Below, in pieces: positions 45,769 to 58,356 of a stretch of DNA of 64,000 nt. This DNA is from Porodaedalea pini (Eukaryota; Basidiomycota; Agaricomycetes; Hymenochaetales; Hymenochaetaceae). The position numbers were made by a program, and so were the translations under genes. The stretch's first letter is position 1; each line of letters opens with the position of its first letter. The notes under the pieces are model-generated. The model searched no databases and had not been told where the DNA came from. It saw only the letters and a program-made list of their open reading frames with translations. The stretch lies in NCBI GenBank assembly GCA_002794775.1, contig NBAY01000003.1:1116001-1180000 (forward strand). Reading direction: 5' to 3'.

Positions 45769-46872
45769 TTAGAAGTTATTTTTCTTCGTCCGCAGCGCGT
45801 CCATAACAGATTCCACTGGTGTGTCGGTGCTGGCACCCGTCGATTTGCTGTGTGATGGAGATGGCATGAGTAAAAAGGTGTTCCCATCCTATTAGCAGTG
45901 TACTGACAGTACTTCCTGGCTGTTCAGCCGCATGAATACATTCCACTCCTTCTCGTCGCCAATTGTGCTCTTTCCCGTCGTGACCTTGTTCTTGTCGACA
46001 AGCTCTTGCAGGCGTGCAATGCCAGATGCACTCGGCTCGACGCTCTTCCCGAACGCGATGTTGCTCGCGGTGTACTCGTGCCCATTGTACACGATGGTCT
46101 TATCTGGGAGTGTCCCGAGGTACGAAAGCGCACGATGCATCTCGCCTGCGGAGCCCTCGAAGAAGCGCCCACAACCACCAAGAAAGAGTGTGTCTCCCGT
46201 GAACACTGCACCAGGCTGTGCGGTGTTTGCCTTGTCGGTCACATAGTAACAGATGGAGTCCTGTGTGTGGCACGGCGTCGCGAGGCACCTTGTATAGAAG
46301 AGCAGAGTTAGGGTCGTTCGGATCCAATTCAATCATCAAATGTAGACGTACTTGATGCTCAACTGTTCGGAGATGGTGAATTCATCTTTATCTTTGACGA
46401 TGTTGTCCGCTGATCCTTGGGTAGAACCTCCGTAGATCGGTGCACCCGGGTACGAAGTCGCCTGCGCCAACTATTGAACAACTGTTCCAGCTCATATCCA
46501 ATGTTGAATACGCACAAAGTCCTAAAATATATGTGGATTGAGTTAAGAGATTGTCCTAAGGCCAGTGCATCAAGGTGGAGAGATACATGCCTTGTTACCC
46601 CCACTGTGATCATAATGATGGTGGGTGGTGAGATTAGCGACTATCTCAACACCTTCCTCCTCTGCGGCCGCCTGTACTTTGTTCATGTCGTATGGGTCTA
46701 CCGCTGCGGCTTTGTTCGTGGAGTCGTCGATGAGGAGGTATGCATAGTTGTCTGAGCGGACTGGGACAGGTACAACCTTCATTTTATGGCTACGAGAGGA
46801 TGAGAATGACCTTCTACTGTTGAGGTTAAAAGCAAACCGATGGCAGCTCGAGGTAAGCGACCTAGAGAGCAT
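45769..46872 (-). CDS. GLO2: Glyoxalase II (hydroxyacylglutathione hydrolase)
   Basis: Metallo-beta-lactamase-fold hydrolase of S-D-lactoylglutathione, the second step of methylglyoxal detoxification. The metal motif is THHHYDHSGGN. Later come ATPCHTQDSICYYV with a metal-binding His, TGDTLFLGGCGRFFEG with the bridging Asp, VYNGHEYTASNIAF, and EKEWNVFMRLN near the C-terminus, ending ALRTKKNNF, TAA at 45769-45771. Two in-frame starts exist. The ATG at 46872 gives MLSRSLTSSCHRFAFNLNSR rich in Arg/Ser, a mitochondrial presequence; the ATG at 46782 begins MKVVPVPVRSDNYAYLL, the cytosolic form. At least three introns. Confidence 0.92.
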
Positions 46873-47452
46873 GAGCCAAAGCGCTGAGTGAGCAACGACT
46901 GTAAACAAATGTCTCGCGTCGCGTCATAGTCATGTGATCTCCGATCATCGTCCATATTGACATCTTTCTGCAGTGAGCGGTAGCGCCGTGCCTTTCTGAT
47001 GGTCATTCTCCGTCGCGACATCATCAATGGGGTCCTGTACAAATCACCCAACGAGTGCAACGATGGGCGGCGCATCTTGCTACCATCCCCCTTAATGCTC
47101 TCATAACCTCGCCGCTGGTCGGCTCTGCTCTCTGTCTTCTCTGCTCGAGGCTGCCCGTGCATCTGCTGTGTACGTCAAACTTGGACATCATGGGAACGAT
47201 CAGAGCGCTATTCACAGCTGTTGAACGGCGCTACCTCAACTTTGAAAATGGGAACGACGGTCTCGATGCAGTGCGTTTCGAGCAATCTGATCATCGGCTG
47301 CTCTCACTTATATCGCCTTGCTCAGGTCCCCGTCCTTGCGACGCAATCTCCCCCACGGAAGCAGCCCAGGCGATATCATATGAACCACCCCAAGCGCCGC
47401 ATGGGAGGCGATCCAGGAGGAACTCCAGACAATCCGGTCGACGGGGGAAACA
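46873..47452. promoter_or_regulatory. Divergent intergenic region GLO2 / mucin-like gene
   Basis: About 580 bp between start codons. Several open frames overlap it (for example 47055-47462), but none has protein features I can support. An upstream non-coding exon of the mucin-like gene could lie here. Confidence 0.35.
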
Positions 47453-48457
47453 ATGCTGGTAGTATCGTGCATAGCTGTCTTGTTTGTCTTTCTTTCGCTC
47501 AGACCATCTTTGCTTTCTTTAGTGTCGTGCCATTGGGGCCTATTGACTTTCCCTTGCTCTCGCATACACGAGCCACATACAGATGCTTCGCCCACAGACT
47601 TTGCTAGCAGCTTGGGAGGTGATACATGTATGTATGAATCAAGTCAGCTTTTGGTTAAACACTGACGAAAACATGTAGCCTCGACTTTGATTACAGCTAC
47701 AAGTGCTGTGGCATCGACCACTGTTTCGTCACCTGCATCCAACGTCTCATCAAGTGAGTATGGAAGCATGCATCTTATTGATTGATTGATGAGTCTTATT
47801 ATCAGCCCCAAACCTTACTTCCTCGAGTGACTCTGAGACTATACCAATATCAGTTGATACGCCTGCCACATCTCCTACATCTCCTGATGTATCGGCAGCA
47901 TCAAGTACTATGTACGTACCTGACAGGGAGCAGTATATCCACAATTTATCTGAACAATCAAATATTTTCCACTCAGTACTCCTAACTCAGCAAGTACATC
48001 TGCCGTTTTGCCCTTATCTGAAAGCATATCCACACAGCCTCCACCTTCAATGTCACTTTCACTTTCACTCCCACCAGCATCTTCAGCTTCTGCAGTTGAT
48101 GCATCTTCTTCCTCTATCTCCTCTTCACGGGCTGCAGCTGCCAAGCATGACAACAAAACGGGTGCAATCGCAGGAGGCGTCATCGGCGGCATAGTTTTCC
48201 TCCTTCTCCTCGTTCTCGGTTTCATCCTCTTCCTTCGTCGAAGGCGCCGCAAGCGCACCCCAGCGTCCGCCGAGTTCAGGGACTATTACATCCCACGCGC
48301 CGGCTCCGCACTGCTTGCGGCCCAGGGATCAGCAGTCAACCTTGACGAGACGGATGGGCCGCCACCGCCATTCACGCAGGGCAACTTTTCCGACCCACTT
48401 TTTGAGAAGATTCAGGAGACGCGACAGGCACATATCGACTACGGCCTTGCGATCTGA
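47453..48457 (+). CDS. Ser/Thr-rich single-pass membrane protein
   Basis: Four exons: 47453-47627, 47679-47753, 47806-47911 and 47977-48457, all GT-AG and in phase, giving 278 residues. The N-terminus MLVVSCIAVLFVFLSLRPSL is a strong signal peptide. Then come about 130 residues dominated by Ser, Thr, Ala and Pro, likely O-mannosylated. One transmembrane helix follows, GAIAGGVIGGIVFLLLLVLG, then a basic RRRRRKR stop-transfer and a cytoplasmic tail with FRDYYIPRAG and DPLFEKIQETRQAHIDYGL. The layout resembles fungal cell-wall stress sensors of the Mid2/Wsc type, but no WSC domain or diagnostic motif is present, so a sensor role is only possible. The signal-peptide exon is easily missed because it lies in a frame separate from the large exon. 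Confidence 0.75.
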
Positions 48458-49367
48458 TTCGGAAACATCTGCTTCGTTGGAGTGGAGTTTGAGCTGGAGT
48501 TGGCTGTATGTGTTATTGCTTGTGACGACTAGCGTGTGGAAAGCGTTTCGACACAGTGCGCTCGTCTATCATTATTCCCGCTTGCTTTGATTCATTCTGT
48601 AAATATGATTTCCGTTTCGTTCGCTTTATGCTGTTTTGTTTATTTCCAACTCACCGCTCCTTGATTCGAGTTCGTTTGCGCTATGCTTTCTTGGAATTTA
48701 TATGTATAGAGTTCGTGTTTCGCCTTCGTTATGAGCTCACAGCCATGCGTTGCCTTGTGTATTCGTTATATACCAAAACTTATGTCCCCGGATAGACTCT
48801 TATGTGTGCGAACGACACCTCGCGATCACATATCTTTGGATTTCTACGGCGCGAAGAGTGGAGAAATCATGATCGTTGCATTTCATTTCAAGCTACCGTG
48901 CTATACATAGCGTATGTAAACAGGTCATATCGTTCGTTACTACTGAAGGCAAAGCTATAAAGTGATCGAAAGAAAAAAGCATGTGGAGTGAAGAAAGAAA
49001 GTGCACAATATTCTTGTTGTACATTAATGTTGAACAGCCCAGCAGAGAAAGAAGAATAAACAGTAGTAGAAAGCAGGAGAAATTATGTGGAAAGAAGAGC
49101 AACGAGGAAAGCAAAAGGCGAAGAAAGAGCACAACAGCACGTATACAACAGCACATGGGGGCGCACATGGCCAGCCAGCCCGGCCTAACCAGCTCATACC
49201 GGAGGGAGGAGAATCTATCTGCGACTGCAACACACTGGGAGATGCGGCGGGGAGCACATGGGTGCGCGATGTGGAATTTGGAATGCATAGGCGGTGCTTG
49301 GGGTGGATGCGGCTCGCGCGTGTCATTCGATTTTAACTTTTAGTTCTTGTGTCTTGAGTTTCGTTAT
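48458..49367. other. Convergent intergenic region, no gene seen
   Basis: About 0.9 kb between the mucin-like gene and the EDC4 gene, which converge. Open frames on the minus strand near 48893-49326 lack recognisable features. Confidence 0.5.
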
Positions 49368-52300
49368 CTACAGCAGAGGCTTGCGGTTTAGCGTTTCTTG
49401 GATGTCCGAGATGAGGCGCGTGGTGTCGACTAGCTGCGGTCCACCAGGGAGGAGACTGAGGCGCTGCTTCGTCGTGTTCAGCATCTGGGAAACGTTAGGG
49501 AGTACTCGTCCAACGTATGGCGAGATTAGTGGATCCTAGATAGAAATCGGATTGTTAGGATATGCTATCCAGCTAAGAGACCCAAAAGGCTTACATTCGT
49601 GTTCAAAGTCGTTGATGCGCGCTGCAGCCACCAGAGGGAAGACTTGAACGCTTCCTCGACCGGCGACGTCTCTCCGATAGCAGCCGCAAGCTGATGATAA
49701 CGTCCATTAGACATCATGATAGACACGGACTACAACATTACTTACACGGTGCACAAGAGTGAGGATGACGGCCTGCGACAACGGACCCGGACCGTTCGAC
49801 GGCATGATGATTTCTGGGTTAGAACGCGCCAGCAGCTCTCGGAGCTGTTTGAGGTCCTGTGTGCTCAACACAGCAAGGTAGGTGTCGTCCCATTCCTCCG
49901 TCTTTGGCGCTGATGGTGGAGCGACGGGCTGCGCCGCCATCTGCTGCACGACCTGCTGTGCGCCATGCGGTGGTCCTGGCAAGTTCGGCCCGTACCACTG
50001 ATTGTGCATACCCGACGGCGGCGGCGGCTGTTGCTGGAATGAGGGCTGGTAGTTTGACGCTGAGGACATCGAAGGAAGATTTCCGGAGCGGTGATGCGAC
50101 TGGCCCATCGGCGACTGCCCAGCGGACACATAGTTTGAGTTCGACGAACTAGGCGAGTTGCGCGCGGGCATCGAGGCTGGGTGATTCATCGAAGGCATGT
50201 TCATCGTCATGAACTTGATTTGCTCTGACAAAGAACGGATAGCCTGGTTCATATCGTGAATCATGGACTACGAAGTGGAGATCAATGAATGCATGCGATT
50301 AGGCTAGACAATACATACCTCTTGACCTCGCAAAGCTTCGCTCTGCCAGTTGATGACATCCTTCTTCAGGTTCGTCATTTCAGAACGGATCTCGCGTGAA
50401 AGATCCTGGTGCATAGCGGACGACTGCGCCTGGTAAGCCGGTATCAACGTCTTCGCGACTGTGTCTTTAACATGTCGTTCGATAACTGGGGTCAGCGAGG
50501 TCGACAAGTTGCGCGCGATCAGGTTCGAAACCTCAGGCTTGATAAACATCTTCTCAATTTCAGGAGGCATTGTCTACGAAATGATGAACAAACTGCACAT
50601 AAGATGTCGCGTATGACACTTACCGCCCGGAAAGATTCGCTAACACCCTTGGAAATCTGGGTGTTGATGGCGGATTTGATCTCCGTCCTGGTGATACCCT
50701 CGAGCGAAGGGAGAACCGAGTTCTGCACTTCCCCTTTGACAGCGGTTTCGACTACACGGGTAGTGTTCTTGGTGAGCTCAGTGGAAATGAGCTTGAGAAT
50801 CTTCTCCTGGCGAGCGAAGTCTGCAGCTTGTTCATTGGCGCGAGCTTCTTCGAGACGTTGCTCTAGATAAAAATTAGATCAGCCACAGGCGCTCCTGAAA
50901 AGTGTTTTAAACATGCTTACGTTGCTTGTCTAACTCTTTAGCGATGAGACGACCGATGCGGGTATGGAGATTTTCTTCGACTTTACGAATCTCTTTTGAA
51001 AGGGCTATGCCCAGAGGCGACTCGTTGAGAATGGCAGAGTCACTTGGCTTTTCCTTCTCTTTACCCTTGTCCCTGCCGCTGCTGCCGTTGGAGTCCTCCC
51101 TGTCCTTCCATCCGACGTTCTTCCCTTTCGAACCCTTGCCCTTGATGTCCTGTGGTCGAACTTCTTCCTTGTTCTGCTCCGACTCGATTTCTTCCGACGG
51201 CGGCGTCCTCAGCCTGATCGGGACAGAGGGAATCGGCTGCGAAAGTACTTGAGCGGGCTGGGGTATAGGGCGCTGTTGGCGCACTTCAATCGGCGGTGGT
51301 GGAGGCACCATACTCGGGTTGAACGGCGGGAACTTCGCAGTCGTCTGCAGGAACGCGGATTCGTACCACTCCTTGCGGATCAGCACTTGGTCGACACCGC
51401 TGCTGTGGACAGAGAAGGCAACAAGAGCAAGCTCTCCCGGCGGAAGCTTCGCGGCAATGCACGCTGCGTTAGCCTCGTCACCAGTAGGGTCTGCGTCCGC
51501 CGTAAGGATGACGAAGTTGAGCGTTGGCTTCGGTCCGACAAACTCAACGAGTTGTTCGAAATAGCCGCCGCGGATGAGCTCCTCGCCGCCCGGCGATGGC
51601 GTGGACAGCTCGAAGCAGACCTTCAGCGCAATAAGACTGTCGCGCTTGCTGTTAGCAACCCAAAGTGTTTGGATGCGGCTATCGTAGGTGACGTGGCCGA
51701 ACATCTCGGGGTCTTCTCCACCGTTGTTGACGAACTTGACAGTGGAAAGGATAACATCGCCCATGACAGGAAGAAGCTGGAAGACAGTCCCGTTCTTCCT
51801 ACCGATGACTACGCCACCATCGAGGAAAGTCAGCGAGGACGGAGTCCCATCGCCAGAGATCTTCTGCGACCAGAATGGCAGCTTGTCAGGCACATTCCAG
51901 AGCGTCAAAACAGAGTCCTCCGAGATAGTAGCAAGCGCTTGATGAGGAATGTCGAAATCGAATGAAATAAGAGGCTGCAGGACTCGTTGAGAAGCAACTC
52001 CTGCGGGGAAAACACTAGTGCTTACAGAAGAAACAGTAAATATCTGGGCTACGCGATGTAAGTCGATCTGAGTGAACGGCTGGCCACGGAATACGTTAGC
52101 AGCGTCAGCGACGTTGAGAAGGTGGATGTTTGAGTCCGAGGCAACGGCCAGAGTGTCCGTATCCTTCGGATGCCACTTGACCGAGTGCAAGGGCTCGAAG
52201 TCATTATGAGGAACAATGCATACCAGGACCTTGCCCCTATGAAGAGATCAATAATTATTATAGCCTATAGTTCTTTATAAATTTTAGGAGAGCTACTTAC

Positions 52301-54136
52301 GGAACATCGTCCGTAATCACCTCAGGAAGTTCCCAAACGACGAAGCCACCATCGGAGGTCACACCAGCAAGCCTGTTGCCGTAGACCGCCATGTCAGTCA
52401 CCGAGATGGCGGGGCCGAACACGGATGGCAATTGCAACAGTGTGCGGTCGCCGCTCGACCTGCTGATCACTCGCACACGGCCTCGAGTCATCGCATACGC
52501 AACCCAGTGCGTCGCTCCGATAGTAGTCCCGGGAAGGAACGTCGGATCAACCTTCACCAGAGCAATCGCTGTGGACTTGACGCAGTCGCGTGATGCCTGC
52601 ACGTTCTCTTGACTCTGAGCAACGTCGAATACAATGTTTTGCGACTGAAGACTGCTCGCACTGTCAGAACGAAAGTAAATTGCAGAGTTCAAGATAGAGT
52701 TTTGGCTCACGGAGAATTAATGTACGTTTTCTTCGGAGCGCGTATCCTGTTCTCCTGGTTGTTCTTCCAGTTGCTGCGCACAGGCGAGGACTCCGTCCTA
52801 GTCTTACCTCCGTGTCCCTGCATCATGGATCCACTAGGGGATTCACGAGATCGGTGCTGGGTCTGAGACTGGTGGACAAACGCACGCGGGGGCGAACCAC
52901 GTGGAGAACCTGGCATCTGCTGCTGCTGCTGCTTCGGTCCGTAGACAACCTTCGGCTGGAAATGCATAGGGTCAGAAGGCGGAGTCCCCGGCTCCGGGCT
53001 GTATGAGTCAAGCTGACGCTGAGCCGGCGGGACTGGCCCCTGGCTGCTTCGTGTGAGCTGGTCCATGAGGTTCTCCATCGACTTGCGCTTAGGGTCCGCG
53101 GCAGCTGTAGTCCAGGAATCGTCAGACTCACGGGCGTCGTCGGGAACGGGCTTCTTCTTTACGGATGAGGAAGTCGTGGACGCTAGTGCGTCAAAGGGAG
53201 AAACGAAGTCGAACATGGATTTCCGGCTGGGAGATGGGGGTTGCTGTTGCGGTTGCTGTTGCTGCTGCTGCATTTGCTGGGGCTGAGGGACTTGCGGCAG
53301 GTCACGGGTAGTCTCCTGGCTGTATGGACTCTGGTACGTGTCTGCTGGAAAAGGCGCGTACGGCTGAGGAGGGTAAGGCATGGGCGCGGTTGAAGGGTAA
53401 GCGTTGGCGCCTTGACCTTGGTTTATCTCGCCGAACCCAGTGAGATTTCTATGATATGAAACGCACGAGAAAGAAAAGTAGCACTCGTTAGATATCGGAA
53501 ATCACAAAAGAGAGAGAAAGCGACAATGGAGGTTGAGAGCAACATAGGAGACGCGTCATCGACAAACATGGCATAGACTCACCCTGACATCAGTTGCTCC
53601 AGCAAAATCTTCCCCTGCGCCTCGTTTCCCGATGGCATGGGCCTTGAACGCTGGTCAATGGGTGGAGAAGGTGGGTGGTGAGGAATGAGAGGTTGGTTCG
53701 ACCCAGAACCGATAGAACTTGCGCTGACCGGCGCTCCATTGTTTGAACCGACTGTCGATCCGAGCAAGGACAATAATGCACTCTGTCGGTCAGCGGGCGG
53801 TTGGTTGTTCGCTGAACCGTGCGACGACGCAGACGCCGCAGTGACAGAGGAGACGGGTGTCCCTGGGCCAGAATTATTTGCAGGCTGAGCGGGCGCCTGG
53901 GTGCGGAAGGGATTGTTCATGTTTGCGGTCGCAGGTGGGTTAGGGTCCGCCTGATTGTTGTTAAGATTACGAAAAAGAGAGTCGAGGGACTTGGGCGGAG
54001 ATGAGGGCGGAGCCTCGCGATAGGAGTGGGCTGGCGAGAGCTGGGGCTGCTGGGGCGAAGACTGCAGCGAGGGCTCCTGCGGGGGTGTCGCGGGTCGGGC
54101 GAAGAGGCTCATGACGTTGAAGTTGGATCTGTCCAT
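49368..54136 (-). CDS. EDC4: EDC4/Ge-1-like mRNA decapping scaffold
   Basis: P-body scaffold linking DCP2/DCP1 to decapping activators. From ATG 54136 (MDRSNFNVMSLFARPATPPQ) a long disordered region rich in Pro, Ser, Asn and Gln runs for about 400 residues, with a QQQQQQ tract near 53262. The beta-propeller follows: ATHWVAYAMTRGRVRVISR, MAVYGNRLAGVTSDGGFVVW, LHSVKWHPKDTDTLAVASDS and ALATISEDSVLTLWNVPDKL. A charged linker then leads to coiled-coil segments (EEARANEQAADFARQEKILK) and the alpha-helical C-terminal domain: LPSLEGITRTEIKSAINTQI, DVINWQSEALRGQE, WDDTYLAVLSTQDLKQLREL. The end, SDIQETLNRKPLL, stops at 49368-49370. Fungal EDC4 is often unannotated because only the WD40 part and the short C-terminal helices are conserved. 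About ten exons, largest 50907-52190. Confidence 0.85.
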
Positions 54137-55720
54137 CGAAGGTGTGAGCAGCGACGACGACGTTTAGGACGGGACGACGACGAGCACGAGCACGAGCGAG
54201 TAATGGATGGTTATCGAGGAGAGATGAGGAAGGGTGGATTGAAGAGCTCGCACGAATCGACGTTTGTATCAAAGTCCGAGTTGTGCACGCCTTTGCAATG
54301 AGGCGGACGCCTTGTCAAAGTCTGATCTTACTACTCAAACTCTCTTTCCACGGGAAAATGTTGCAATTCGGCAAAATTCGTACAAAAACATGCGTCCTCT
54401 ATCCTACACATCCAAGCAGATCCGTATGGGAGACAAACAAAGAAAAATGGAACAAGAAAACCCGATCTTGTCAATATCGCGCTTGCCCACAAACGCGTGT
54501 ACATGCACTGCAAGTTATGTAGACACGCGAAAACGTCGAGTATATCGCGAGCCTACGCAGATGAGAGGGATCTCTCCTATCTGGAAGGTCGGGGACTTTG
54601 AGTATCTGTACAACTCTATACAGTCAAAGCAGCCTGTTACTCACCGAGGACTTCAGCTATCCAGCAGACAACCACTCGTCATGACTTCACCAGGAGACGC
54701 ACACCCAGCCTCACTGGTCTAGGCCGACTCGCTTCCTTGGCGCACGCACCAGTCGTGTGTAATCTTGTAGCCGAAATGGAAGATTCGGATAGTCCGAGAA
54801 AGTAACGACTCCCGAAACGTTTGTTCATTAAAACCTCGTGCTTCCGACAGGCGGTGTCCAGAGAAAAGGCGATTCATCTCATCATGCTGCTCGTCCGTCG
54901 ACAAGAACGGATGATTTGCGCCGTCGCCGGGTCAGTCGCCGATCCTGTCGGCGAGTGAAGGGGCCACGCATGAGTGACGAGTGGGAAAAAAGGGGGTTGC
55001 ATCTGTCCAATTCGGCGAAAGAGAGCATTAGAAAACGTACACGTACTTGCTTCACTTATGTCCCCCGGCCATGAGTACGTCTACAAGGAAAGGCCGTTCT
55101 TTACGGTATTGCCCACCGGTTATTCCAAAGCACTCGGTGCGGTTTAGGCCTCGAGAACGCACCAGAATTGTCGAGCGCATTGCAAGTGGCCCGGCGGAGG
55201 GTACTGCACACTCTTCATTTCGGAACCTATGCAGGATGCATAAAGCGGAAGATGCCTTCTCCAGTGATTACTGGTTCAATATGAATAGACGTAATATCTG
55301 TAAAGGTGTTTGAAGAGCAGAGAAGCCTACCACAGTTCTGGCGAGAGAGCAAAAAGGTCTAAGAATCAACTCGCTTGGTTAAGGGACTTTTGGAGCTGCA
55401 CGTACTTCGTGCTAATCGCAATCATGATCAAGGTTCGCCTGCTCAAGCAGCAAACATAGCACCACAGAGGGGATACCATACTTTTTAGTGCAGAAGTCCA
55501 GATCAGGAGTTGCATCCCATTCGGTGCTCAGCACAAATAAAGGACAATCACAGGAGCTAAAAGCTCCCGTGGAAGCATTCATATCTAGATGCGCCTGCAG
55601 GCACATTCGATTCTTCTGCAGATGCTGTGGTTCCGTAGAGTATGTTTCCGTAAACGCACGGCGCGAGTCTAGGAAGAGGTCGGATGTTGAATGTTATTAT
55701 ATATAGGAGGTTGAAGATTG
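54137..55720. other. Intergenic, no gene seen
   Basis: No coding region supported. It contains CAGTCGCCGA at 54933-54942, a 10-mer that recurs at 56439-56448 and 57772-57781, so part of it may be a third, more diverged member of the duplication described further on. Confidence 0.4.
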
Positions 55721-55729
55721 ACAGAGGGA

Positions 55730-57170
55730 ATGCTTTTCGAGCATGATAACTGTGGAGCAAAGTCAAATTCACGTCGAGAATGCAGTATCCAGGTCGGGTG
55801 CTAATGAAAAGCAAACGCTCCTGTACTTGTCAGGGCGGAAAAACATACATTTGCATTTCAATAAAAACAGCTTGCACCTGCCCGTATCAAAAAACCAGGC
55901 GTAGGGCGTAAATCGTCAAACTCCGCTCCGTGAGAGTACGAGGTTCTTCGCGGGATAGGAGCGAACATTATCTGTGTATTTAGTCGGTTCCTGAAGAAGA
56001 CATGAAGGTCTTCCCTGCCGAGTCGCCGTTCGCCCGCATACCACTCGGGCCTGTACACTTTTCTCACCAGATTTGCCGTTCAACGCATTATCTCTCAATA
56101 AACTTCGCAGAAAGTAGGTACCTCCGCCGATAGCGCTCTACCTTCATGCTGTGAAGTCAGCGTAACTTGTCAGTTTTAAAGTTAGTTTATGTATAATGAG
56201 TGGAGCGTTATCAATAAACGCACACCTGTCTAATTTGTATAACAAAACAACGTGCCTGAAGTCCAAGTAAAGCTACACAGTAGATCCAGAGTTACAGATT
56301 TACTGGAGGCAATAACATCCTGTAGATTCAGCGCCATGAGCTTGCGCCGCGGATTTGAAGCATGGCTGCAGGTCAGATTGTGTGAGGAGTGGCACCGGGA
56401 GTGTAACAGATCAGGTTCCTTCGGCGAGCCGCCACACTCAGTCGCCGAATGAACGGCCAGGGCCAAATTCCCTCCCCAAGTCGCCGTGTTTAGTCGGCGA
56501 GTAGACAGATACAGTTACTCTAGGCCTCGTGCGGTGCTTGTGATTATCAGCACAAGTCAAAAGACAGCGCAGTTCAGTTGACGGAACTTAACAGGACCAA
56601 GCGTTTCACGCTTATTGTGCGGTGAAGAAGCTGATGTAGAGATGTATCTGCTGTTCGTAACCCAAATATAATTGAAACGCGCCCCATCGCTGTTCCTATC
56701 CTTCGCCGAATATGCATAAATCTATTTGGTCGAAAAGAAGTCATGTAGTCAAAGAGACGCTGGGGCGGTGTAAAGAATGGTTTAGAATGAAGGATATTCC
56801 GGAATACCACAGTACGCACTTCCGCTTCGGCACCGCATGCAATCCGCATGATAAAAGGCATTTAAGAGACTGCTGTGGCTGACCAACTAATTTGATAGTA
56901 CGGTGCCGTCCACCCGCAAAATACCTCAGTCTGGTATGAAACTCAGTGCATCTGTTGATCAGTCCCTCGATTTTTGATCATTGAATGAAATGTAAGCTTA
57001 CGTTTGAGTTTGCGGAAAGCATGGTCTGCTGCTAGGTGTCATATGGTATGGCACAACGGCGAACTAAAAGAACTGAAAGAATAAATGGTGATGGAGCATC
57101 TTGCGCCACATAGATAAGCCAGCAAGTGAATAGTGAGAGCCTAATGTGTTCTCATGGTGTGCTTCGGCGG
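55730..57170. repeat. Upstream copy of diverged tandem duplication
   Basis: Contains blocks that recur in the same order in 57598-58315. These are a TTTCGA/GAGCATGATAA..TGGAGCAA block near 55735, CAGTCGCCGA at 56439-56448, GTGATTATCAGCAC at 56540-56553, a GCATGGTCTG...TATGGTAT.GCAC block near 57018-57055, and TAGATAAG at 57111-57118 followed by CAGCAA and GAGCCT. It is longer than the other copy because of about 0.5 kb of extra sequence after 55890. Compared by eye. Confidence 0.6.
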
Positions 57171-57597
57171 TGTAGCGGTCCGTCCGAGTGTTCAAAAAAG
57201 ACCGCAAGTGTCCAGTAAAGAGCGCGACATCATGATGCTGTGTTTACTGCTGTTTAAATCTTCATAAATATTTGTAAAGCACGTGGTCACGGATTTTTCA
57301 TACTCTTGCAACTTCGAAAAGTTGCAACCTCACTCCATTTGCCATGAAATTAAGCCATTGAAGGTTCTGAAAAGTCTTTTAACTATTCACTGTGCATTTA
57401 TGAGCTTACATGATAGGATAGGAGTGCGTTTATAGTCTGATAAGTGGAAAAGAGGTCCAACGACCCTCTTATCCTTCTCTGAATTGTTCTGGCTCGAATT
57501 TTGCAGCAATTGCCTTGGTTTCTTCTGGAAACTATACTATAAGCTGAAAGATTGATTATCATGGAGAGTTATGTATGTGTAAATGCTTTTTTCGACA
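57171..57597. other. Spacer between the two repeat copies
   Basis: About 430 bp with no gene recognised and no metallothionein relic that I can see. It contains CACGTG at 57280-57285. Confidence 0.4.
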
Positions 57598-58315
57598 GAA
57601 GGACGCTTTCGAACATGATAAGTATGGAGCAAGCCATTAGCAAAATGCAAAATGCAGGGCGGATCATGATGAAGACGAAACGAAATACTCCGTCAGGATA
57701 AAATTAATTGCTTCCCGACAAAAGCAACCTATACTTTCCCATGTCGAAGAATCACGGCGAGCTGCCACGATCAGTCGCCGAGCGAGCAGCTAGGGAGCTA
57801 AACTCCCTCGCCAAGTTGGGTCTCATGTGGCGCGAGCGGTGATTATCAGCACGATTCGAAAGACAGTCCATTCGACGGAGCCTACTCAACATTACGAAGG
57901 CAGTCACCGAATAGACAACTTCAGGGGGCACGTCGCGGGCGCAGCGCTGAAAGTCCCCGTATGCAGACCGCATGACCCCATGCTAGACAGAACGGCACCA
58001 TCTTGATCGTTCGTTACAGGAGTGTCCATAGAAATGCCTCAGTACGGGCACCTTATGATAAGCCCCTGCTTTATTCCTGGTCATTTTGAATTAGATGTGA
58101 CTAGGTTCAGACACACAAATCCCGCCAGACAGAGCCATTGGCTGTCCGCAGACATGGTCTGTGGCCAAATGCTATATGGTATAGCACCACGTACAATGTA
58201 CACGGTGGCAAACTGGAAAGAACAGCAAGAATAAAAGGCGACAGGATATGCCCTATCTTGAGACGTAGATAAGTCAGCAAATAAGCTGTGCGAGCCTGAT
58301 TTATTCCTGTGGGTG
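57598..58315. repeat. Downstream copy of diverged tandem duplication
   Basis: Matches the upstream copy in order: TTTCGAACATGATAAGTATGG near 57607, CAGTCGCCGA at 57772-57781, the identical 14-mer GTGATTATCAGCAC at 57839-57852, GACATGGTCTG...TATGGTATAGCAC near 58150-58190, and TAGATAAG at 58266-58273 with CAGCAA and GAGCCTGA after it. It ends about 160 bp before the metallothionein ATG, thus reaching its promoter. Confidence 0.6.
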
Positions 58316-58356
58316 ACTGAAAGAATAAGTGTGACTGAATTGCCAAAAGTGAACGG

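Noticed and set aside
57171..57597. A second, decayed metallothionein between the two repeat copies
   Set aside because: No Cys-rich CxC codon pattern is visible in the spacer on either strand.
54900..57800. CRISPR-like repeats or rRNA/snRNA genes in the gene-poor 54-58 kb region
   Set aside because: Repeats are few, long and diverged, not regularly spaced; no rRNA or spliceosomal snRNA consensus was recognised.
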